From Tetrapyrgos nigripes (taxonomy: Eukaryota > Basidiomycota > Agaricomycetes > Agaricales > Campanellaceae): a stretch of DNA of 64,000 nt. Below the pieces are notes generated by a model. That model saw nothing but the letters and a program-made list of their open reading frames with translations. It was not told where the DNA came from and made no database searches. This document shows, piece by piece, positions 44,201 through 57,100 of this stretch; positions within the stretch are counted from its first letter, which is position 1, and each line of letters starts with the position of its first letter. The position numbers and the translations under genes were made by a program. The stretch spans positions 186,001-250,000 of the forward strand of contig JAACJM010000028.1 of assembly GCA_013368315.1 (NCBI GenBank), read 5' to 3'.

Positions 44201-47075
44201 GATCCTGAAGACCCTGCCAGTGATGCTACAGACCCAGAAATACTTCCAGGACCTGAGCCAGTGAAAGATCCCGCCAATGAATGAATAGAACTTGTCGCAG
44301 GTGAAGAACTTGTGCCAAATTCTCCATCAAAACGTCCCAAACCCATTGAGTTCATGGAACTCATGGAACTTAGACTATCGGAACGGGAGGGACTGTCGTG
44401 GCCTCGACTTAGAGGTGGAGAGGAAGGAGCTGGTTTACCAAAACCGGGGAAGCCAGGGCCAGAAAGGCCTCCGGTACTGCCACTCGCCGCAGACGCAACG
44501 GTAGCCAGCGTCCCCGCACTGTCATCGCTTCCACCACTGATTATTGAGCTCAGACTTGACTGTTGTCCGAGAGGTGCGGGTCTCCGTTGAAGTATCTTTT
44601 GCGAGTCACGGGTGTTCTCTTTCTCCGTGCCAATGTGGCTATGACTACGTCCATGGCCTTGCAGGTCCAGTAACTCTCTTGTTGGGACCAGATAATATCT
44701 TGGGATGCCTTGGGGTCCTCTCCATAGATACCAGAGACCCGCATAAGCAAAATCCCAGCCGTGGATGAGAGAAGTCGGTGTACTGAGCAGACGGTTAGCA
44801 TCTGTATGAATAAGAAAGCGTTAAAATACCCTCAATGTAAGACAAGTAGAACTTGTCACTCACTGGCAACCCATTCCCAAGTATCTGCCAACAGATCATC
44901 CAAACCGAGTCCCAATTTCGCACACTCTTTGCCTGGGTCAATCTCCGAGGATGATTCGTCAGAGATCCATGGTCCCACATCTCTTAGAATCGAGACATTC
45001 AAAGGAGGTTCCGTCAGCCCATAGCCTTTCTCAGCTCTCGCCTTCATCACCATCGAGACATCCATCTGTAGGGTATGAAAAACCTGTCCGTAATTCTCCT
45101 TCGTGATCATTCCACGGTCATTTCCAGACTTCTTCCTAGTCTCTTGTCTTCTACGTTTTCTAGACCCACTCCTTGTGCGAGACATAGAACGAGATTGAGA
45201 CTTGGCTTTGAACTGCGGCCTGCTCCTGGAATGTCCCTTTCCCGACGTCTCGGTGTTTTTAGGTTCATCGTGTTGTAACGACTCCGTCGCAAGTGGAGAG
45301 ATTTCTGGTCCATAATCCAATATGATATCTCCCCTAACACTCCAGCTTCCTCTGTACTTTGGAGCATCCCAAACTTTTCTAATGGCTAGGGACCCTGACG
45401 TCGTCAACAGAAGCACTTTCGTCTCGATCTTGGCCGCTAATTCTCTTTGGGGGGATTCGGAATCTGAATGCTCATCATCAGATTCCGAATATTCGTCATC
45501 GTCCAAGTTGTCGCTAGAGAATTCATGTGAATGGGTCGAGAAGGGAGGGACGAGAGCAAAAGAAGAAAGAGCTGCTGGTGACGGTGTTGAAGGAGAAACG
45601 GCAGGGGAAGGTGTATTACCCGTAGTCGTATTGGAAGAAGTCGGGAAGTAGACTGGGGTAGCTGTTATAGAGTTTTCCGTCAGACTCAAAAAACAACGCT
45701 AAGCGTGTAAGATAAGCAACTCACTTCGCCGGGTATCTGCTAGCACCAGGTAGTCTGTCTCCCAATCTCGCCCATTGATGCTACGTGTCGAGCTGGGGCG
45801 TCTCTGAATTTGTATGTGCGGCTGAGCCAGCGTATCTTTCTCCTTGTCCTCACTACCCCCAGGCATATAAGCAGCCAGACTTGCCCATGATCTCTTGCTT
45901 AACGGCGGGGTACTAGCGGCCTGCTGGGATGCAAAACTCTGTTCTGGTGTCTGGTCATGAGAACTTTTCGGAAGGCTTGATGAATATAGGTTATACGCCT
46001 TCGCCTCCAATATATCCCAAACTCTGACACATACTGCATCCTTTGTAAGCGTAGCAATCGTGCCCCTCCTTGCAGTAGAGAATACCGCGTGCCTGTAAAG
46101 AGCTTGCGTCGTGGCTGCTGCCGTCGGAGAAGACGAATGGGAACTGCCGGCAGATTGAGTGCGTATTCTGGATGCTGCTCTTGAGGATGCAAGAGCCGTA
46201 ACTGGAGATAAAGGCGTTGCTGGCGAGGCTGATAATGAGGACGTTGCATTATAGGGATTATACAACGCCGGCAAGCCTCCATCTCCCGCTGCGTCATGTT
46301 CAGTGAAGGACAGCACTGGGGTCCCAGAGGAGCTACTACCCGCAGCTGCACCGCCAGTACTATTGGCGGTCAATTTCCGCATATCCCACACGTTGACAAC
46401 CCCATCTCCCCAGCAAGCGAAGCGATTCTCGTCAATGGGGTCGATGGCGAATCCATGTACTTTGGACGCTACGTTTGCGACAGATGTGGTGGCGGCGCGT
46501 ATATCAAACAACCTGAGCCATCGATTTGAGATACTGGCGAGCAGGAGATTTGCTGGACCAGAGGACCAAGCAAGGGCAGAAACTAGCTCTGTCTGTGCAT
46601 GGTGTTGAACGATACGCGCGTTATTGACGGGTGATAATGAGGAGAAAGTGGACGTGTTTGAGTTGGAGAAGATGGGTAATGATGCAGAGATGTCCCAGAC
46701 CAATAAACTCGCGTCTCCCCTCACTTTTTCCAACCCAACAGCCAGGTAAGCACTATCCCTCCATGAGAGGGCATTACAAGGCCGCTGATTCTTGATATTC
46801 AGTGGGACGACTGCAGCCGGTTCAGCGTATCTGGAAGGACCCAACCTAAGCAGGTCGACACGCCCAGTACTATGACCGACCGCGACGAGATCGTTAATAG
46901 CTTTGGATGGACACCAGGCAAAACACTGTAGCGAGCTTCCTTGTCGGACGTTGAGATCGTCGATGGAGGTGACTAGTCGTATTTTCTCATGGCTGTAGTT
47001 GTAGAGCGTGAGCTGCGACCCTCCGCCGACAAGAAAAGTTGAAGACGATAGAGGTGACCAAAGAACCTGTTTCAT
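41222..47075 (-). CDS. SEA4: Mios/Sea4 homologue (SEACAT/GATOR2 subunit), 1865 aa
   Basis: Exons 47075-45725, 45661-44864, 44801-43314, 43248-41509, 41442-41222; the sum is 5598 nt. The N-terminus is a WD40 propeller (VLWSPLSSSTFLVGGGSQLT, ALSWRDSAYLAVGLEK, WLRLFDIR, FACWGDGVVNVWDMRK). The C-terminus is the Mios-type zinc ribbon/RING: CNYCNKSIL, CPNCRKSLPRCSVC, MCQTCRHGGHASHILEWF and CPVADCNCRC. In yeast and animals this subunit builds the SEACAT/GATOR2 complex on the vacuole or lysosome and promotes TORC1 signalling to amino acids. It is about twice the length of human MIOS. The excess lies in Ser/Gly-rich low-complexity inserts between propeller, helical region and zinc domain. The last intron (66 nt) is stop-free and 3n. 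It was removed because its GTACGT donor and the family alignment (GRVKDTMDEAI) support it. Confidence 0.88.
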
Positions 47076-47324
47076 AAGGTAGGAAAAATGTCACGCGGAA
47101 GCAAGCCTCGCGAGTCGCGTCGTGGGCAGTTTCAGAACCTTTAGTTTTCAAACCAGTGTGGACCAACCCGAGTCGGGGATGTCACCTCGGGGTGTTAAGG
47201 GTTCATGTAAGTGCGTTTGAAAGACTACTGTACAAATGCTAGGTACGACAAGATGCTACGAAGTGATAAAATCCAAGTAAAATAGCGAAAGGTACTCTAC
47301 ACGGTCCATAGACACAGAAAGATA

Positions 47325-50300
47325 CTACACGAATAGCTCTGCAGAGTTCAACTGACTCTCAAAGTCGGCCACAACGATAGTATGATCATGACTGGTGCTC
47401 ACAATCCGACTGAGGTCGAAACGCACGTCAAAGATCTGGCTCGTGTGAGCATTCCTAAATTCCCTCAGCAGCCTTCCTTCGCTGCCACTCTTGTTTCTAC
47501 TCCCATCTCTGATGTCCTTGACATCCCATACTCTGACGCTCTTATCATAGCTCACACTAACCAAGCGTCCACTTGAAGGATCGTACGCCAATGCCCGTAC
47601 CAGCGCGGCATGACCCTCAAGTGTGCATAGACACTGTCCTGTCCCGGCGGACCACATCTTGATTTTGCAGTCGTTGGATCCAGAGATGATAAGGTCACCC
47701 TGCAAAAAACATAAGTTTTCGCGTGGTAGCAATGATGCCAACAGCCTCACCTTATACTCAACGCAAGCCAGCCCACGATCATGACCTTCAAAAGTTCGCA
47801 ACCTCTCTCCACTCTTGACGTCCCAAAGGATCATCTTTCCATCACCACTGGCACTGACAACCTTTCCTTCCACCATCCCGACGGCATTCACAGGACCTTC
47901 ATGACCTCTCATGATCCTGTGCATTTGCAGAGTGCTTCGATTCCATACCCGAATGGTCGTGTCTTTGGAGCTGCGGAAACACAAGCGTATCAGCAAAAAT
48001 CCAGACCAGATAGAAGCCGACAAGAAAAACGAGGCAAGTCTCGAGGGCAAGGAAACTCGAGGAAAAGAAACCAACATTCCTTTCCCCATCGGAAGAAGCA
48101 ATGGAACGGAATATATGATAATGATTGATGTACTCACCAACTGACAATCCAGTTATCATCCACTCTCAAATCCAGAACGCCTCCAGTATGGGCACGGAGC
48201 ACTTTTCTCACACGAGCCTTCATTTCGTACTGCTGATATGCCACGTCTTCTGGGTCATCTTCCTCGTACTCGTCAATATCAGCCTCTGCCCCAGAATGTC
48301 TCTTGTTCTTGCCTTCCCCTCCCAACTTGATCTCTTCCCAAACGTCCCAAACGCATATCGTATTATCACTCGACCCAGAAAGCATCACACCCCTTCTGCC
48401 TATGATCTTCGTTTCCTTGGGTTCATCCACTTCCTTCTCTTTACCCTTCCACATACTCCAACGCTGCTTTACACCACCATCTTTCCACTGCTCGCGCTCG
48501 TCCGCGTCCAGGCCGTATTTCTCCCAAATAAACTTGAGACACAACACGCTCCCCTTGTGCCCTAGTCTGTCTTCTTCTGTTAACGGACCATCATCCTTCT
48601 CGGCGCCTGACATCCTCACCCCGGGCGGCCCACCCGAAAGAACGAGTCCTTCACCCATATGCCCATCCTTCCTGACACCAAAGGTTCCTAGACATCTGCC
48701 AGTCTTCAGACTCCACATCTTAATCGTCCTATCCCGAGACCCCGTAACGAAGATCTTATTCATTTCAGCTGACCTCATGGGAACGTTCGAGAGCGTGGCG
48801 CTTGGCTTGTACTCGTTGGCAGTGATGCCAAAGGTCTCAGATGAAGTGGGGAGCTCAATGCAATAGACGCTATTACGGAAGAAATGATCAATCTGAGTCA
48901 AGAGGAGAGCAAGACAAGCAAAATACATACCTATCAACATGCCCACTGATCCTCATTACCTTCGGCTCCCACTTTTCCCATTCCTCGCTGGCGACGTTGA
49001 CAGTTCCTTTGAGTAACCTATAGATCTCTCTCTCTTTCTCCTTTTCTCTCTCTTCGGGAGTAAACGGCTTGGACTGTGGTTCAACATTAAATTGAGCCTT
49101 AGGACTCTCTGTTGCTCTTTGTTTTCCCTTTTTCAGCGTCCTATCCTTACCAGCAGGTGATGGCGCATCCACACCACCACGAGACCGAGATCGAGAACCG
49201 AAAGCACGAGAAGAATAATTCCTCGCCCGGGCACGCAGAGTGGACACTGAGCTCAACGATCTGGATCCGGAGCTTGAACCTGCGCCTGAACCTGATCCTG
49301 ATCCTGATCCTGACTCTGATGATGAACTCGACTCATCTTCTTCCTCTACTCTCGGCTTTGCAGGCCCGCCAGCCCAACCACGTCGGCTTACTGTGGCAGA
49401 AGGCGAACGATGGTGAGAAGGACGCACACCGTTGTTTAGACGAGTACGAGGAGAAGGAGATAGAGAGTCTGAATGAGAACTGGTACTTCTTCCCATGACA
49501 GGCGAAGTCACTTCCCATGAGTTCATCGTCGTTGGGGTAGCTGGAGTCGGGTCCACATTCGACCAAGTCGAGGCCGAGAACGAAGGTCTTGACCTTGTGT
49601 AGATTGCCCTCGTCGATGCTGTCGTCTTCGTCGGTATGGTGTCCAGAGTCGGAAGCATGACAGGGAGTGGAGGCCTCTCGAACCTCTTATTCTGAATCAT
49701 GTCATTCATCCTTTTAATATATGCTTCATCGCTTTCTACTTCTTCTGGTGACACAGGTCTCTTCTCGTTCTGCTCCTCTTCGAAATTATATCCCAAATAC
49801 ACCGTCCCGCCTCTTCTTATCTCGCCTTGCACATCAACATTCAAGGGCTGATAGTCTCTCTTCTTCCTCTTGATACCCATCTTTTTCCTATACTCTGGAG
49901 GAATGGAGAGTGGAGAAACGGCATGTCGATACCAAGTCACTTTCTTCTCAAGCGCAGACCCAGCCCATCGTTTGTCGAGGTCCTGACGCTCTTTGTAGAT
50001 AAGGTGATAGTCTAGCGATGGAGAGGGAGAGGCAGTGGAAATAGTAGACCTGGAGGACGAGCCTGCCGCAGAACCAGACCCAGATGGTGCGTCATTCACA
50101 TCCACCTTTGCATCCGGATCGGAAGGAGCAGTAAAGATCTCGTCATCCCAGAACTCCAAGCAGCAGTCTTTCTGCTTCCTCTTCTTCATCTCCTCCTGCT
50201 TCTTGACATACCCCTCGAGAACACTCTTCTCACTCGTGATGCCTCCACCAACAACGCCCGCGCCCCATCTGCCCTCATACGCAGCTTTCCAGACTGAATT

Positions 50301-51773
50301 ATCTATAGCCAATTCTCTCCATCTCTTTGAAACTTGTGTGCACGTAATGAGATCTCGCAGGGCTTGCTCAGGGGTATAGTTTCTGCTGGGGATATATGGA
50401 GGAGGGTATTCCATAACAAGAGCACCACCGCCAGTACTAAGGCCAAATATCGACGCTCTTTGATAATTATGGTGAATAATGACTGATTTTCTTCTGTCGA
50501 TATCGCCTTCGGTGCCCTGCTCGTTGCGGCTATCGACCCCACCAATATCAGCCTGAACATGTGCTTCGCTCTTCGACAATGATGTCGAAGGAGAGATATT
50601 AGCACTGGTGCTAGTCGCAACGACCAGCATCTCCAGAACCACCAAGGCAATCTCCGTTGGCAGCATGCCCAAGATATCGAGGCCTGTAACTACCCTCGCA
50701 CGACTGAAACTGCCTTTCCCTCCTTGTCTCCATAGTCCACCACCGTAAGGCACAGGCACATAACATGCCTCGTCCTCTATGTCAATGTCAATCAACTCGC
50801 CTTCCTCTCCATCGAGAGGTGGCAAGTCGGAGAAGTTGATGTTTATGTAAGAGTATTGAGAGGAAAGAGAGTGGCGAGGATTGTCAGGATCGGCTGGGAA
50901 TGAAGATGGACTGGGCACCTGATCAAGAGCGACGTCTGGAATGAGGGAAAACGCCGTGGTGGCAGTAGCGGTAGATAGAAAAGGGTTGTCGACGTGGTCA
51001 TTCAAATGAGTAGGATTGTCGTAACCACCATCGTGGTGGTGGCCATGACCATCGAAATCGTAGTAACCCCCGCCCCTGCTGACATTGGCACAGTTACACT
51101 GTCTTCCTTCCCAGGCTCTATTATTCCTAGATTTCGTCAGGCGACCACCGCTTGCGTTTGTATTTGCGTGAGGAGAAGGTGCGTAGGGATGCGTATGGGT
51201 ATGGACATGTGAATTACTGTAGCTTGGGGTCCCGAAATAACTTGAGTTTCGATGGCGATGAGAGTTGGGTGAATTATTGGGAGAAGATGAAGTAGAGAGA
51301 ATATTTCTCGTAGGCGAGGAGACTAAGACGTCCCATAGCCGTGGAAAGAGTGATTTAAGTGCAGCACTGGCACCCGAACCAGAGCCAGACCCGGATCCTG
51401 AGACACCCGCACTTGGACCTCCCTCATTGACATAGTCACCCGTACTACCGCCATTGTAAGAAGAGAGCAAGTTCAACGTTGGTGTCGAATAGATGACCCG
51501 CCTCCCAAAGGATCCAAAAGATCCTCCTCGGTAAGGGGTTCCGGTGTTGTAGCTCCAAAAACTGTTGTTGTAGTCGAGGTCCCTCGCGCTGGCCTCAGCT
51601 TCATCCGCGCCTATGACCGAAAAGTCTGAAGTGCTGGGTGAAGGAGAACTGGGTCTCGCATCATGAACGGGAAAAGGAGTGGTAGTGTCGATGTCGTCGT
51701 CGATATTGTCGGCAAAGATCAAGGCATTCCTAGATGATGTTCGTCGGGGCGGCGTGAACGGCAATGACGACAT
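47325..51773 (-). CDS. F-box/WD40 protein, 1389 aa (Cdc4/Fbxw type)
   Basis: Exons 51773-48931, 48869-48138, 47970-47751, 47699-47325; the sum is 4170 nt. A disordered N-terminus (about 365 aa, with SG repeats) precedes an F-box that starts LPTEIALVVLEML (about residue 370). Its second half, DLITCTQVSKRWRELAIDNSVWKAA, comes only after about 85 inserted residues. A long Ser/Arg-rich linker follows, then at least seven WD repeats from GHVDSVYCIELPT through KIFVTGSRDRTIKMW, SGSSDNTICVW, SCSKDTTIRVW, SASGDGKMILWD, SGSNDCKIKMW, SVSYDKSVRVWDV and VSTSHDHTIVV. Such proteins are the substrate receptors of SCF ubiquitin ligases and read phosphodegrons with the propeller. The target cannot be inferred. 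It lies head-to-tail with the Mios/Sea4 gene, 249 bp apart. Confidence 0.9.
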
Positions 51774-53149
51774 GAAAAGATGAGATTAAGAGATGAAGGG
51801 ATTATACAAGCCGCCAAAGACGACGATTAGATGAGTGGGGTATCGAATAAAAAGAGCGAGGCGACGTAGACAACGTATGGGAGATGGTGGTTGACAATGA
51901 AAGCGCAAAGAGTTGAACATAAACAAGGTCGCCCAATCTGGCACAAATGATCTCGTGACCCTTACCAGCCCAACGCTCTCTTTTCAGGTTCTAGGACTGG
52001 TATTTGATGTTCTTGAGAGGCTCACTCGTCTTGGTTAAATTACTTGGTTTTGTCCTCAAAAGCTGGCCGCAAACCGCATGGTCCAAGCAACGTTTCGCTG
52101 CTCCTACGCAATCTTCTACGTATTGACTGCGCTCCGCTTGGACGACTAGGGTCGACCAGAAGAGTCAAGTAATGCCTTTGCCCTTCGATGCTACCCAACC
52201 CCTCATTTTCCCCGGTGATATACATACGTCATTTTCTTCCTTGAAGCAGGGACAGCGCTCGTTCTATATGCAGTCCATACCGTGGCACTTCTCATGAACA
52301 GTGATATCACACTGCGAACGATCTGAGCCGTAATCGGTCAGACTAATATCTCAAAGGCTCGCGGGAAGCAGTAGGCCCAAGATTGAAGACGGTCAACGAT
52401 GGCTACAAAGTGAAAGCTGAAACAACCCAAACTGAATGGAAGGCTTTTACACCCGCCACGAACTCATCACCCAATCCCCGTTCCAGTCCAGAATTCATGC
52501 AAGGCTTTATTAGGTGCCACTCCGCGGCCAGCGATGGTACTTAATCGAAGGCAGTGTCCCCCTGTCCTGAATCACAGCCAGGCTGTATGACAGTGCTCTC
52601 TTTTCCACCAGGGATAGGCTGGAGAAAGATGAGTAGGCAGGAATGGTGGATTGGGGAATCCGTACATAGGAAATATATGCAGCGTAGTGTAGGCTTTCGT
52701 GACAAGTTTTATCACTCCAAAGATAGCTTTCGTCTTCGTCTGCCTTAGTAGTGAGCATTTCCGACAGGCAGACTACCGTAGGGAAGTCGGGTCCGGCAAT
52801 TGCCGATATACGGACAGCCCTCCTTCTAATTTGAGTCCAAATATGTACGCAATGCGTTCACACCGTTCCTTCATCCCGGTCCTCGTCAACAATACTCATT
52901 GTTCGTCTTCTGCTTCTTAATAACCCCCACATCCACTTATGCTTTTTCTGACTCTTGTTATGTGAGTTTCCTCAAAGATTTACAAGCATTCGTTGACGTA
53001 GTGTCTACTCAGTTGTTAGGAGAGTTCACGGACCAAGACGTCCTCAAATAAACTCGTCAATGTGATTCCACGCATCCTCTCCCATGCCCCACTTTCTTAT
53101 TTACCCAATCTTCTCCAGTGTTCATTCTCGGACTGAGTGCAATGACGTC
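51774..53149. other. Intergenic, no gene seen
   Basis: 1.4 kb upstream of the F-box/WD40 gene. Short frames only. Confidence 0.45.
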
Positions 53150-54070
53150 CTCCGCTTTTAAGTAGGTTCAACACCTCGTCGATTTTTCGACTTGTGAGTG
53201 CCGGTCTTTGCACGTCTCACTGCTCAGTCCCTTATCATGATCCCAGAAGCCCATTTTCTGCGAAGGAACCCTTTTTCTGGGTATATCGATCGCGTGGAAC
53301 CATCAGATGCCTCGAGGCCTGTTCGAGGGCAAATTCCCAAGACACAGGACCGTTGTTTACATCCACCATCTCTTATTCTCGGGATGACTTATACCGTTCA
53401 GCTACGGTGTGTCTGTCGCGATCGTGTTGTAGAATCGGCTGGAGGTGATACGGTCAACTACTCTTTATCTGAAGTTACTCATTGTGTGATTTTTGCCAGG
53501 GTTTAATGCTATCCCCACATACGCGTCCTTTTCGAATTCCGAAGACCTCGCCTCAAGCACTTTTGTAGGTAGACAGACTTGTTTCTGGACTCACGAGCAT
53601 CAATCGGCGAAAGGAGGGCTGAGGTTCGTGGGATTAGTTGGCGCAGGGATTGCCGTGGGTGGTTGCTCGTATTCTCTGGTCCGTTTCTTGAGTAGTCTCT
53701 GCGCTTTATCTTTCTAACGATCTCTTGCAGAATGTTCTATCCATGTCACAAGTTTTTCAAATACACTTCTATTTTCATATGCGAGTTTGGTCAGCGTCAG
53801 TGGCATGCTCGACGCTCACCAATGTTTTCCTCAACTTGCAAGGTCCTCAACATTCGGCCATGTCTCTGGACAGCCAGCATTGTGGCTTTGATGTCATGCG
53901 TGGTCGCCGGTTATTTATCCGGAATCCGGACCGATCATCACACCTTGCTCTCTTCCCGTTTCGGCAAGTGCTCCGAACATAGTGACCGCGACACGTCAAC
54001 GACTGGTCGCCCCCACAGTGTCGAGGCCCGCAACACCAATCGCTCAGAACTTTGTCTCCTCCTCTAATTC
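53150..54070 (+). CDS. Possible unidentified spliced gene, exons unresolved
   Basis: Overlapping plus-strand frames look spliced. A frame from 53198 (LIMIPEAHFLRRNPFSGYI) can be joined by an intron with GTGATA at about 53447 and acceptor CCAG at 53500 to GFNAIPTYASFSNSEDLASS. That is followed by a hydrophobic GLRFVGLVGAGIAVGG segment, a GTCCGT..CAG intron and a further hydrophobic segment (TASIVALMSCVVAGYLSG). It ends at about 54067, only 40 bp before the EPL1 start. No family was recognised. It could be a small membrane protein, an EPL1 leader, or noncoding. Confidence 0.3.
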
Positions 54071-54106
54071 GACTGTTTTGATATCCTACAACCCCTCCTA
54101 GATGGT

Positions 54107-57100
54107 ATGGTCCGTCACAACCCTGTCTCCTCTCTTGCCCGAAATCATCGCTTTAACAACAAGTCCCGGCTCAAAATCATCCGGGGAGACTTCGACTCTG
54201 ACAACCTTGTATCTAATGAAGACGAAGAGAAAGACCGGTGGCAGCAGAGTATCGCTGGTGTGGACAAGGAGGACGTCAATGTGAGTCTTCTCTCAGACAT
54301 CTTCCTCGACCAATCACATTGTGCCACGTCACACATACCCGTTCCGCGGAACAGCTTACTAATCACCCTTTTTAGGAACACCACTTGTTGGCCGCATTAC
54401 GCGCTGCCGATGCGGTGACAAAGAAAGAAGAGAAAGCGGCCTATATCCCAACGCCGGACTCTAACGGCATCGTCCACAACTATGAGACGCTTTACCCTAC
54501 CAATAGGTGGAAAGATCCTCATTCGTATGTCCAGTCCTCTCTCACAGTTGAGGAGAGCGCTTCAGCAGCACTGCATGGTGGTTTCACATACTATATGGAT
54601 GAGCGAGATAAGGAATGGCTGGACAGGAATAACGAAGAGGCAAGAGGAGAGGGTACCAGTGCCCAAGGTGCTTCTACTCGCCGATCCTCTACCTCATCGC
54701 GATCAGGCAAAGGCAAGGAGACTGATAGCGATGAGCTTCGGGCTGAGCCAGTCGTCATGAACGAGGATGAGTTTGAGCTCGTCATGGGCCTGTTTGAGAA
54801 GATTGCTCATGAAAATACCGAGTTCCTGTATCATGTATGTCTTCTCGCCATTTGCGTGTTCCATTATACTGACGCTGTCTCAATTCACAGGCCCTGCAAA
54901 ACGGGATGCCCTTTCCACCTTTTTCGGACTATGAGCCCACGTTCTCGTCGTCACTGTCTCCAACAACATTTGCTCTGTTCAATCCACCGCCTTGGCTTCC
55001 TTCACCCAATCAACTCGTGCGTATTGCCCGTGCTGTATACCCACATTGGAAAGAGAGGCGACTAGAGAGGAAAGGCCATAGGATTGCACCGGTGCTGAAC
55101 GTAAGTCATCATCCGTTTGTGGTTCTTTCCGATTGCTTATACTGTTATGATTTCAGTTCGATGAAGAAGACACTCTCAACGAGTCTTACGTCTGTTTCCG
55201 TCGGCTTGAAGCCAAGGCTCTTCGGAAAACTCGCGTTCAACAAGTGTCCTACACGGATAAACTTGTCCGACTTCAGTCCGAGTTTGGTTCTGCTTTCGAA
55301 CTTGCAAAAACGATGTTACTTCGTGAGCAGGCAAAGATGGAAGACATGAAGCAGGACCAAGCAATCTGGGCTCTTAGAGCGAGGTTGGTCGATCTGAAGA
55401 GTAGGAATCCGACCCTGTTTGATGCAAAGGATGATGAAGCATTGCTGTTTGATAAGGAGAGAGTGCTGAAGAAGAGAAAGGCCGAAGCTGCGTGAGTATA
55501 ACTTGGTTCGCTTCCTTCAGGTTGTCTGTTAACTTGCTTAGTTCTAGCAGTAGTGTGAAGGAGACTTCCAAACCTGAAGCAGGACCGCGAGCACAGTCTC
55601 AGCAACCTCAAAGTCTTCGCTCAGATCTCAAACCTCCAGAGACGCGTGCAAGAGAGATACAACAGATTGTAGAAGCTGCTGTTGCGAAGCAGAAGGAGGA
55701 AGACTCTCAATGGGAGAACATCCTCGATGTGAGTACTACCCACTGCGCCCCATACCTCTTGTATTGATGTGTTGTTCCCTTCCTCTAGTCTGGCTATGTC
55801 AACTCCTACGTTTCGGTGCCGTCGAGGCACTTTAAACAACTTTCAATGACGAAAAGCTCATCACCTACTCCTTCATCTTTATCGTCGGACTCTGGAAGAC
55901 CGATCAGTTCCAATGGCCGACAATCACTCCGGACAAGGGTGGGCAGAGGTGGCCGTCTGCATGTCGATCGACGTCTCACTATCCGTGTTCCTCCTGTTGC
56001 GCCCAGATCCTCAAGGCATCCAGCTATTGTCGATTCCGATGACGAACAGGATACGGACAACAGTGCTATGGATGTCGATGAGGACGATGTCGACCAGAAC
56101 GCTTACGAAGAAGCCGATCGGAGACTGACTGAGAGGTGGAGATTTGACAGCGATGATTCAATGCCGGTTGGAATAACAGATGAGCATGATCGTATGCTGA
56201 TAGATGACTACGGTTTCAAGTATCTGAAGCATTCGATGTCGCTACTCGGGGATACCGACTTTGGCGATCTGTCTACCGACCCTACCCTCACTTTACCCGG
56301 GGCAGATGGCAAAACCGAGACAGTCACACCCTTCAGGTTGGGAATGTTCTCCATCTTGAAGCCATTGCCACTTTCTTCGTCTACTCCATCAAGTTCTGAG
56401 CCCACTTTGGCTCGATCAGCGTCTACGCCTCGGTCCCAACCTGTATCCTCGCCTACATCGTCTGTCAAACCGGTATCGATTCTACAGCGACAGGAGTCAG
56501 TCATGAGGATATCAGGCAATGGTGGACTGCCATTACGGTCTACATCAGTGGCTGCTACTCCTTCAGCAACGTCACCGTCGCCCACATCGTCGCCACCGAA
56601 GCCACAAGCTACCGCCACTTCAGCATCGTCTCCTCCCGCTCAGCAGCAGCCATTGCACCAACCACGTCCAATTGTCAATGGGATCCACCGCGCAGCGATG
56701 ACTATGCCCCATCTGGAGGTCACGAAACCTACATCAATGTCTCCTCCTGTAGTTCCTGCATCTACGCCATCGATTAACCGGATCTCTACACCCACTACAT
56801 CTGATGCGCAGATGCAGTCTGCCAATGTCGATAATGCAGGTCAAACCCACACTCGTCCTCAATCTCAGCAAAGTCAACGCCAAGCGCCGAGTGCCACTTC
56901 TTCGCCCCATCCCTCCCATCTTTCTCCTCATCAGGTGCCCCAGCAACTACACCGAAGCCCGAGTCTGAACAGTCCGCATATTCAACAAAGTCGTACTGCT
57001 ACACCTTCCGCCGCTTCTCCCCATCAGCAAGCCCGTACACCTACGCCAAGCCAAACTCCCAATCCTCGCACCGTTGTAAATGGTCATGTTCACCATCCCT

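Noticed and set aside
49250..49330. CCTGATCCTGATCCTGA-like simple repeat, considered as a minisatellite
   Set aside because: It is the coding repeat for the SGSGSGSG run of the F-box/WD40 protein.
55816..56618. Antisense frames over EPL1 (for example 56208-56618 minus)
   Set aside because: Shadow frames created by low-complexity Ser/Pro/Gln codons of EPL1.
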